From: Saprospiraceae bacterium
Lineage (GTDB): Bacteria > Bacteroidota > Bacteroidia > Chitinophagales > Saprospiraceae
DNA: 44,290 nucleotides
Direction of reading: 5' to 3'
NCBI GenBank assembly: GCA_020437105.1
Contig: JAGQWR010000005.1
Location: 52,322-96,611 of the forward strand
A program made the translations under genes and the position numbers. Positions 8,786-14,972 of this stretch are shown in pieces. How positions within the stretch are numbered: the stretch's first letter is position 1; each line of letters begins with the position of its first letter. Under the pieces are notes generated by a model. The model ran no database searches. It was not told the origin of the DNA and was given only the letters and a program-made list of their open reading frames with translations.

Positions 8786-9837
8786 GGTCGGAGGTTTATA
8801 CTCAGATTTACCTGAAATGTGCCAGCTTCTTCGCTTGTAACTAATTCATGTTTTTTGGGATAGAGCAGTTCAAGTCGATTTCGTACATTTTGGAGACCCA
8901 GACCTCCCGGTTCCTGGCTTACAGATTTATTAACAATGTTATTTACCACCTGCATACTAAGCTGTTGCTGCTCTAATTTTAATTGAATAATTATTTTTCC
9001 TGATTCGGATGGGCTAATTCCATATTTAAAAGCATTCTCCACAAAAATAATCAGGAGCATGGGAGCTATTTTTTCAACACGCGCTTCTGCCTCGGGAATC
9101 TCTTTGTGAAATTCCACCTGGTTATTTGAGCTCACCCGGAGTAGCTGAAGGTCTATATACTTTTGAATATAGTCAATTTCTTTTTCGAGGGAGATGGCTT
9201 CCGCCGAAGAGTCGTGCAGGTTATAGCGCATGAGTGTTCCTAACTTAGCAATTCCATCTGCTGTTTTTGTGCCATTTTCTTCCAGTGCCAGTGCGTATAA
9301 GTTGTTAAGGGTATTAAATAAAAAATGGGGATCTACCTGGGACTTCAAAAAAGCTAATTCCATTTCTGTTTTCTCAGAATGCAGGCGAGTGATCACGTTT
9401 ATGTTGATAATCCAATCTCGGGTAAACCGATAGGCAAAAGAAAGAACCAATCCAAAAACTGCGGCGCCGGTGGAGTTAATAATCCCCCAAAAAAGTGATT
9501 TAAAGTTAGATACAAAACCTGGTCCGGGAATAATAATCGCGAGCACGGTACTCCGTATGATCTCCAGCAAAACGACATAAGCGATAAGAACCAGGATGTA
9601 AAGCACCCATTTTTTGGTTCCCAGGAACTTAGGAATTAACCAATAGGTATTCAAATAAAAAGTAATGACACCAGACAGGAAAAAGGCACTAAAAATAGTT
9701 CTCCCCGGATACCTGGGGCCCTCCCAATCATGATCCCACATTTCCAGAAAAAAATAGCTCAGCAGCAACGCAGCCGCCAGATGGAAAGCGAGCTCGATGT
9801 ATTTGGTGTAAGCGCTATTTTTTTGAAGGGTACTCAT
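8782..9837 (-). CDS. LytS-like sensor histidine kinase (His_kinase family)
   Basis: A 351-residue membrane sensor kinase. Four hydrophobic segments (about 13-33, 46-68, 76-103, 118-137) lead into a coiled linker and the His_kinase phospho-acceptor motif SQVDPHFLFNTLNN, with H171 as the acceptor. The catalytic ATPase part follows, with LLIIFVENAFKYG as the N box and GGLGLQNVRNRLELLYP as the G box. The short four-helix sensor has no periplasmic domain, so it probably senses a membrane or intramembrane signal. The gene is first in a leftward operon with its LytTR regulator (4-bp overlap) and the beta-lactamase. A 45-bp palindromic element lies just upstream of its start, at 9846-9890. Confidence 0.93.
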   Translation of the reverse strand: MSTLQKNSAYTKYIELAFHLAAALLLSYFFLEMWDHDWEGPRYPGRTIFSAFFLSGVITFYLNTYWLIPKFLGTKKWVLYILVLIAYVVLLEIIRSTVLAIIIPGPGFVSNFKSLFWGIINSTGAAVFGLVLSFAYRFTRDWIININVITRLHSEKTEMELAFLKSQVDPHFLFNTLNNLYALALEENGTKTADGIAKLGTLMRYNLHDSSAEAISLEKEIDYIQKYIDLQLLRVSSNNQVEFHKEIPEAEARVEKIAPMLLIIFVENAFKYGISPSESGKIIIQLKLEQQQLSMQVVNNIVNKSVSQEPGGLGLQNVRNRLELLYPKKHELVTSEEAGTFQVNLSINLRP

Positions 9838-9845
9838 TCAAATTG

Positions 9846-9890
9846 GACCTGACAGGTTGCCGACCTGACAGGTCGGCAACCTGTCAGGTC
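9846..9890. repeat. 45-bp palindromic intergenic element, copy 1
   Basis: A perfect inverted repeat: 20-bp arms (GACCTGACAGGTTGCCGACC and its reverse complement) around a 5-base loop (TGACA). Read as units, it is three CCTGACAGG-type cores. It lies between the divergent start of the sensor kinase and the ExbD-like gene. A near copy occurs at 17826-17870 with the central unit inverted. It could fold as a strong hairpin in either transcript, here in the 5' leader of the kinase operon. Such palindromic intergenic repeats resemble REP-type dispersed elements; no transposase is nearby. Confidence 0.9.
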
Positions 9891-9929
9891 GAAGTCTGAT
9901 CGAGGCCTGTTCTAAACATCCAAATTCCG

Positions 9930-9937
9930 TACCTTTG
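9930..9937 (+). promoter_or_regulatory. -7 promoter box (TACCTTTG)
   Basis: TACCTTTG matches the Bacteroidota -7 consensus TAnnTTTG exactly and lies 19 bp upstream of the ATG at 9957, which would give a very short leader. No convincing TTG is seen at the -33 position. It would drive the ExbD-like gene and probably the following run of genes. Confidence 0.5.
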
Positions 9938-9956
9938 TGGTCAAATCCCCAAGCTG

Positions 9957-10991
9957 ATGAAAGCGTCTTTTTTTTCGAACATCGTCCGGAGCCTGTTTTT
10001 TCTGTGCCTGGCCGTTCAGGTAGCTCAGGCGCAGCCCGGTCGCGACCTGGAATTTAGAGGCACTCATCCGACATACCATTTTTCAGATTCCGCCGCCACA
10101 CAAATGTTTGCTGCTTTTCCCCACCTGGAGGTGGTGTTGGATTCGGTGCCACCGGAGGATCGGGTGTATGTTACCTATGATACACTCGAAGGCTTTACGC
10201 TTAATGGCCACCGATTTTCCGTCTATGAATTTCCTTCCGTTTTGCGCTATGCGCTTACCAATCCTGCTCGAAAAGAATATCTGCCAAAGGATCAGGCTGC
10301 TGTGACCATCCTGTTTTTAATAGATTACCCGCTCTTTGATTATTCTTATACCCCCTCGTATCGCTCTCAGATAGGACCCGATTTTATGTCTGCCACTATC
10401 TTTAATGTGCTTTATGATATTTGGAACGAAGACGCTCGCTACGCAGAAGATAAGGTGTTTGCCCTGCTTGATGAAGCACATCAACTGGCAGTTGCCCACC
10501 GAAACCCCCATCGCATACAATGGTTGAATTTTTCGGACGAGCTTTTTGTGCTGCCGGAATTTGATCTGGACCTTTACCTTCCAACCCCTTCCGAAGAAGG
10601 AGCGATGGATACCGTCGAAAGCCGGAATATAATCGAGATAAATGTACACAAAGACAATGCCCTCTATCTGGCCGACACATTAATTGCTTTAGAACAATTG
10701 CCAGAGAAACTCTACCAGCGCATGCGCAACGCAGAAGGTCTGGATAGCTGGCCCGAAGACCTGCAAAAAACAATAATCTCCCTCCGGAATCAACGGGAAA
10801 CAAACTATGGTTTTTACTTGCAGGTGTACCAACAAGTCCGCGAAGTGTATAATCGCCTGCGCAACGAAGCCGCCGAAGAACAGTTTGGAAAACCATTTGA
10901 CCAACTAAATTCGGAGCAACAGAAAACGATTCGGAACCAGATTCCGTTACTAATAAGTGAGGCTGAACCATCAGCTACTGAGAAAGATTAA
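9957..10991 (+). CDS. Exported protein with C-terminal ExbD/TolR-like region
   Basis: A 344-residue protein starting with a signal peptide (MKASFFSNIVRSLFFLCLAVQVAQA, likely cut before QPG). Residues from about 220 onward resemble the periplasmic part of Bacteroidota ExbD proteins: an acidic/proline linker, then IIEINVHKDNALYLADTLIAL, the YGFYLQVYQQVREVYNRLRNE segment, FGKPFDQLNSEQQKTI, and the closing LISEAEP motif. The usual ExbD N-terminal membrane anchor with its essential Asp is absent; about 190 residues that I do not recognise (VTILFLIDYPLFDYSYTPSY and so on) take its place. It may therefore be a soluble periplasmic relative or a decoy of the TonB energising complex, not a proton-driven subunit. 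No exbB is adjacent. The gene ends 13 bp before the start of the next. Confidence 0.65.
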   Translation: MKASFFSNIVRSLFFLCLAVQVAQAQPGRDLEFRGTHPTYHFSDSAATQMFAAFPHLEVVLDSVPPEDRVYVTYDTLEGFTLNGHRFSVYEFPSVLRYALTNPARKEYLPKDQAAVTILFLIDYPLFDYSYTPSYRSQIGPDFMSATIFNVLYDIWNEDARYAEDKVFALLDEAHQLAVAHRNPHRIQWLNFSDELFVLPEFDLDLYLPTPSEEGAMDTVESRNIIEINVHKDNALYLADTLIALEQLPEKLYQRMRNAEGLDSWPEDLQKTIISLRNQRETNYGFYLQVYQQVREVYNRLRNEAAEEQFGKPFDQLNSEQQKTIRNQIPLLISEAEPSATEKD

Positions 10992-11004
10992 AATTTACTA
11001 TAGC

Positions 11005-12426
11005 ATGCCACGTCAATTACTGGAAACAGACCAGAAGGCACTGGAAATGAATTTGGATGATTCCATCTATGGCGCTTTCGCTGAAATAGGAGCCGGACAG
11101 GAAGTTGCCCGTTATTTCTTTCAGGTGGGTGCCGCTGCCGGAACTATCGCTAAAACGATGTCAGCCTACGATAAAGTCGTGTCGGATGATATTTATGGAA
11201 TGGAAGCTAGCGGTCGTTATGTCTGCGAATCCCGTATCTACAAAATGCTGGATCATGAATACGACCTGATGGAACGGCGCCTCCGCCACGAACGTCCAAA
11301 TACTAATTTTTTTGTTTTTGCAGATTCTATTTCCGCACTTAATTATCAAAAAACAATCCCCGGTGATGGTTGGCTGGGTCTCCGGTTTCAGCTAAATCAC
11401 GATGCCGAGCCCAATGATATCGTGCTGCATGTGAAAATGCTTGATAAGGATAATCGCCTGCAACAACAAGCAGTAGGAATCCTGGGCGTCAACTTGATTT
11501 ATGGCTGTTTTAATTTTCACGATCAACCGGAAACCCTGTTGCAATCTCTGATGGATGGCCTTCAGGATCGGGTAATGGTGGATATGGTGCGCATGACCGG
11601 ACCAAATTTTGAAGAGCTGGATAACCGCCTGCTTAGCCTTTGGGTCGTAAAAAACGGCTTATCACACATCGCTATGTTTGGCCCCGATAAACGGAATGTA
11701 CATGCATCTGAATTTCTCTACAAAAAAAATGTGCTTATCGTACGGGGAAGTTTTCGTCCACCTACCTTGATAAACCTGGATATGATCCGTGTCGGAAACG
11801 AACAGTTTCGAAATGAACCAGAGGTCGAGTCCAATAAAACGTTTTTATTAACGGAAATCACGCTGGATAACCTCCGTTCTGGCGGAGAACTCGATGAACA
11901 GGATTTTCTCGATCGGGCAGAATTACTCTGTGCCCTGGGGCTTACAGTCGTAGTATCCAATTGTGAGAAATATTCCCAACTCATCAATTACCTCGGTGAC
12001 TTTAAAGTGCAGCAATTAGGGTTGGTGATCGGTGTACGTCAATTACTCGAACTGATTTCTGAAAAATACTATCAAAATATGGATGGCCAACTACTGATGG
12101 CCATTGGAGAAATCTTCCGCCAGGATGTACGTATGTATGTGTATCCAGCTTATCAGGAAGGCAGCGAGGAACTCATGACCAGCGTCAACCTGCCCATTCC
12201 GGAAGGAGTGATCTTCCTCTACAAACATTTGCTTGAAAACAAACAGATTGTAGATCTACAAGGCTTTAATCCGGATATTTTGCACATCTTTTCTAAAGAA
12301 GTACTCGAAATGCTCCGTCAGGATGAAGCGGGCTGGGAAGACCGGGTGCCTCCAAAAGTTGCCCAATTAATCCGCGAAAAAGCCCTCTTTGGTTTCCCTA
12401 TCCAAAAACTGGAATTTGAATATTAA
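11005..12426 (+). CDS. Conserved cytosolic protein of unknown function (MPRQLLETDQKALEMNL type)
   Basis: A 473-residue protein without signal peptide or membrane segments. The start at 11005 is preferred because MPRQLLETDQKALEMNLDDSIYGAFAEIGAGQEVARYFF is a conserved opening; the in-frame ATG at 10957 would overlap the previous gene by 35 bp. I recognise this sequence type from Bacteroidota and some other phyla, where it is often labelled a nicotinate-nucleotide adenylyltransferase or TonB-dependent receptor. I see neither an HxGH nucleotidyltransferase motif nor a barrel, so I do not accept those labels. Repeated GxxxG-like and LNYQKTIPGDGWLGLRFQL segments suggest an alpha/beta fold. Its stop and the next gene's start share one base (TAATG), indicating an operon with the VanY-type peptidase. 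Function unknown. Confidence 0.75.
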   Translation: MPRQLLETDQKALEMNLDDSIYGAFAEIGAGQEVARYFFQVGAAAGTIAKTMSAYDKVVSDDIYGMEASGRYVCESRIYKMLDHEYDLMERRLRHERPNTNFFVFADSISALNYQKTIPGDGWLGLRFQLNHDAEPNDIVLHVKMLDKDNRLQQQAVGILGVNLIYGCFNFHDQPETLLQSLMDGLQDRVMVDMVRMTGPNFEELDNRLLSLWVVKNGLSHIAMFGPDKRNVHASEFLYKKNVLIVRGSFRPPTLINLDMIRVGNEQFRNEPEVESNKTFLLTEITLDNLRSGGELDEQDFLDRAELLCALGLTVVVSNCEKYSQLINYLGDFKVQQLGLVIGVRQLLELISEKYYQNMDGQLLMAIGEIFRQDVRMYVYPAYQEGSEELMTSVNLPIPEGVIFLYKHLLENKQIVDLQGFNPDILHIFSKEVLEMLRQDEAGWEDRVPPKVAQLIREKALFGFPIQKLEFEY

Positions 12427-13229
12427 TGAGACTATTATCTTTGTTTTTTCTGCTCATCGCTTGTGCGAATCCAACTCCAAAGTCGGAGAATGTGGTGGCT
12501 TCAAAGCCCCCTGTACAAGAACCGCAAGTGGAGGTCAAATCAGTGTCTAATACGCCAATAACGGGGTTTACACTGGAATACGTAATGGGGAAATTTGATC
12601 CGGCAAAACACCCGGATTTTACAAAAATCCCCACAGCCTATGCCGACGAGGCAGGCAGGTATTTGCGCAAAGATGCCCTCGAAGCATTTATCCAAATGTA
12701 TGAAAGCGCTAAAAAAGAAGGGATAAACCTGAAAATTCGCTCCGCTACCCGAAATTTTGATTATCAAAAGGGTATTTGGGAGCGCAAATGGACCGGCGCC
12801 ACAAAGGTCTCCGGAAAAGATTTGTCAATAACAATCCCAAATCCGGTGGAGCGGGCACGTAAGATACTGGAATACAGTAGTATGCCAGGTACTTCCCGCC
12901 ATCATTGGGGCACCGATATTGACCTGAATAATTTCGAAAATGCGTATTTCGAATCAGGCCAGGGACTGAAGGAATATGAGTGGTTGCAGGCTAATGCCTC
13001 CACTTATGGCTTTTGTCAGGTGTATAGCGAAAAAGGCCCGAATCGAAAAGAGGGCTATAATTTGGAGAAATGGCATTGGTCCTACCTTCCGGTTGCCAAG
13101 GAGTTGACGGCTTTCGCCGAAAGGCAACTCACTAATAAAGATATTTCCGGTTTTTTGGGCGCAGAAACTGCCTCAGAAATCAGAGTCGTTGAAAAATATG
13201 TGCTGGGTATTAATCCGGCTTGTAAATAA
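12426..13229 (+). CDS. VanY-family D-alanyl-D-alanine carboxypeptidase lipoprotein
   Basis: A 267-residue lipoprotein (MRLLSLFFLLIAC, Cys13) of the LAS/M15B zinc peptidase group. The metal motif SRHHWGTDIDL fits SxHxxGxxxD, giving the first His and the Asp ligand, and KWHWSYLP holds the third His. The substrate-side segment IRSATRNFDYQKGIWERKW is typical of VanY/LdcB proteins. These enzymes trim the terminal D-Ala or L,D bonds of peptidoglycan stem peptides; membrane anchoring would place it at the cell wall. The start overlaps the previous stop by one base, so translation is probably coupled. Which bond it cuts cannot be told from sequence. Confidence 0.88.
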   Translation: MRLLSLFFLLIACANPTPKSENVVASKPPVQEPQVEVKSVSNTPITGFTLEYVMGKFDPAKHPDFTKIPTAYADEAGRYLRKDALEAFIQMYESAKKEGINLKIRSATRNFDYQKGIWERKWTGATKVSGKDLSITIPNPVERARKILEYSSMPGTSRHHWGTDIDLNNFENAYFESGQGLKEYEWLQANASTYGFCQVYSEKGPNRKEGYNLEKWHWSYLPVAKELTAFAERQLTNKDISGFLGAETASEIRVVEKYVLGINPACK

Positions 13230-13235
13230 GAATAA

Positions 13236-13796
13236 ATGGCACTTACTGAATCTAATATGCTCCCCCTGGGAGTTAAAGCACCTGATTTTACCTTACCCGA
13301 TACGGTGAGCGGAGAGGCGCTTTCGCTGAATGAACTTGCAGCAGAGAAGGCGACCGTTATCATGTTTATTTGTAATCACTGTCCGTATGTGATCCATGTG
13401 TTACCCGAGATTCGGAGACTGGCTAACGACTATCAGGAAAATGGCGTCGAATTTATCGCGATTAGCTCGAATGATGTGCTGCGCTACCCGGCTGATTCCC
13501 CGGAAGCAATGACCCTCTTTGCTAAAGAACAAGACTTTACATTCCCTTATCTATACGATGAAAGTCAGGATGTTGCCAGAGCTTATGATGCGGCCTGCAC
13601 ACCTGATTTTTATGTATTTGATGGTGCCTTAAACCTGGCTTATCGCGGACGGCTTGACCAGTCCAGGCCCGGAAATGATCAAGCGCTGGACGGGGCAGAT
13701 TTGCGCCAGGCCATTGATGCTGTTTTGGATGGACGTGCTGTGTCACCTGTTCAGTATCCCAGTGCCGGATGTGGCCTGAAATGGAAACAGGCCTAA
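13236..13796 (+). CDS. Thioredoxin-fold AhpC/TSA-type protein with CNHC motif
   Basis: A 186-residue soluble protein of the peroxiredoxin/thioredoxin superfamily. The opening LGVKAPDFTLPDTVSGEALSLNEL is the usual AhpC/TSA start. FICNHCPYVIHV carries a CxxC pair (C46, C49) in place of the thioredoxin CGPC. ACTPDFYVFD supplies the cis-Pro loop, and CTP there adds a further Cys. The CNHCPYV form defines a common family of thioredoxin-like proteins whose partners are mostly unknown. No signal peptide is present, so it should act in the cytosol. It begins 6 bp after the VanY-type gene and its stop overlaps that of the convergent lpxD gene by 4 bp. Confidence 0.88.
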   Translation: MALTESNMLPLGVKAPDFTLPDTVSGEALSLNELAAEKATVIMFICNHCPYVIHVLPEIRRLANDYQENGVEFIAISSNDVLRYPADSPEAMTLFAKEQDFTFPYLYDESQDVARAYDAACTPDFYVFDGALNLAYRGRLDQSRPGNDQALDGADLRQAIDAVLDGRAVSPVQYPSAGCGLKWKQA

Positions 13797-14722
13797 GAGT
13801 GATTCCGAAGAAAATCCGGTAGTTGGCGAAGTGCGGCGAGCTCTTTATAGCGTTGGCGAACCTCTGTAGCTGGGGCTCCAAAGTATGTTTTCCCGGCTTC
13901 GAGATCACGCATAATTCCGGAACCGGCAAGTACGACTACATCGTCGCCAATATGCAAATTCTGGATGATGCCGACCTGGCCGTATAAAACCACCCGGTCT
14001 CCCAGGATAGTTTTTCCGCCAATGCCGGTTTGGCCGGCTATGAGGCAGTTTTTACCCAAAACAACACCGTGGCCCAGATGCACCTGGCAATCCAGCTTGC
14101 TGCCGGCGCCAACGATGGTATCTCCGGATACGCCCCGGTTGATGGTACATCCGGCACCGATTTCCACATCATCCTCGATGAGAACACGTCCGCCGGTTTG
14201 CCATTTGTGATACTGGTCACCCTTCTTTTTAAAGTAAAAAGCATCTGTGCCGATAATGGCACCGGCCTGTATGCGTACCCGTTTACCAATCCTTGTGTGA
14301 TCGCCGATATAGGCATTGGCCTGAATGTAGCTGTATGCTCCAATTGTTACGTTATTTCCAATAGTAACATGGGGTTCAATAATGGCAGAAGGATGGATGA
14401 TTGTTCCATGTCCGATAGTTTGCCGGAGCGGTTCAAATGGGCGGTATTTTTTTACCAGATTGTTATACGCTTCAAAGGGCTCCGGGTGGAGTAGCAGGGT
14501 TTTTCCCGGCGGACAATCAGTCTCTTTATTTAAGATGATAATCGTTGCCGCCGAGTTTAGCGATTTTTGAAAATACTTCTCCACATCCACAAAGGTAATA
14601 TCGCCAGGTTCTACCTTGTGGATCTCGTTAACACCGGTAGCCAATTGGTCTGCGTTGCCAATCAGCCGGGCTCCAATCATTTCTGCGAGTTCACCAACGG
14701 GGATAGGTGCAGGTAGTTTCAT
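13793..14722 (-). CDS. lpxD: UDP-3-O-acylglucosamine N-acyltransferase (LpxD)
   Basis: A 309-residue acyltransferase of lipid A synthesis. LpxD transfers a 3-hydroxyacyl chain from acyl carrier protein to the 2-amino group of UDP-3-O-acylglucosamine. The N-terminal part (LAEMIGARLIGNADQLATGVNEIHKVEPGDITFVD) is the uridine-binding domain. From about residue 105 the left-handed beta-helix hexapeptide repeats run (IHPSAIIEPHVTIGNNVTIGAYSYI and later turns). The catalytic His is in VHLGHGVVLGKNCLIAGQTGIGG. At 309 residues it is a little shorter than typical LpxD (about 340). It stands alone, without lpxC, fabZ or lpxA, so it could be a second lpxD copy of the genome. It is convergent with the thioredoxin-fold gene and divergent from the cold-shock gene. 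Confidence 0.88.
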   Translation of the reverse strand: MKLPAPIPVGELAEMIGARLIGNADQLATGVNEIHKVEPGDITFVDVEKYFQKSLNSAATIIILNKETDCPPGKTLLLHPEPFEAYNNLVKKYRPFEPLRQTIGHGTIIHPSAIIEPHVTIGNNVTIGAYSYIQANAYIGDHTRIGKRVRIQAGAIIGTDAFYFKKKGDQYHKWQTGGRVLIEDDVEIGAGCTINRGVSGDTIVGAGSKLDCQVHLGHGVVLGKNCLIAGQTGIGGKTILGDRVVLYGQVGIIQNLHIGDDVVVLAGSGIMRDLEAGKTYFGAPATEVRQRYKELAALRQLPDFLRNHS

Positions 14723-14780
14723 ATCTTGTATTTCCGAAAAATTTGAACAAACTCTACGCGATAAAGATAATGCTTTCTCT

Positions 14781-14972
14781 ATGCTGCAAGGAATCGTGCA
14801 ATTCTATTTATTGGATAAACAGTATGGGTACATCCGCGTAGATGGAAGCCTGGAAGAAATTTATTTCTCCGGAAAAAACAGCAACATCATCTTTTGTAAA
14901 GGTGATCGGGTTTCCTTTACCATCAAAGAAGATAAGCACGGGCTAACAGCCACCGGGGTCATTAAAATTTAA
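14781..14972 (+). CDS. Small cold-shock-domain protein
   Basis: A 63-residue protein formed almost entirely by one cold-shock (OB-fold) domain: GIVQFYLLDKQYGYIRV holds the RNP1-like strand, EEIYFSG stands for RNP2, and KGDRVSFTI...GLTATGVIKI closes the barrel. The classical RNP1 KGYGFI is changed to KQYGYI and the His of VFVH is missing, so RNA binding may be weaker than in CspA. I use the ATG at 14781; an in-frame ATG at 14616 would run through the lpxD start on the other strand and adds sequence unlike the family. Its stop overlaps the polA stop by 4 bp (TTAA). Confidence 0.75.
   Translation: MLQGIVQFYLLDKQYGYIRVDGSLEEIYFSGKNSNIIFCKGDRVSFTIKEDKHGLTATGVIKI

Noticed and set aside
7359..9837. 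Recent horizontal acquisition of the beta-lactamase.
   Set aside because: No mobile element or flanking repeat typical of transfer is seen apart from the intergenic palindrome upstream of the kinase, and composition looks like the neighbours.
10957..11004. Upstream start for the conserved 473-residue protein.
   Set aside because: It overlaps the previous gene by 35 bp and precedes the conserved MPRQLLETD opening.
14616..14780. In-frame upstream extension of the cold-shock gene.
   Set aside because: It runs across the start of lpxD on the other strand and encodes sequence unlike cold-shock proteins; the ATG at 14781 starts the domain cleanly.
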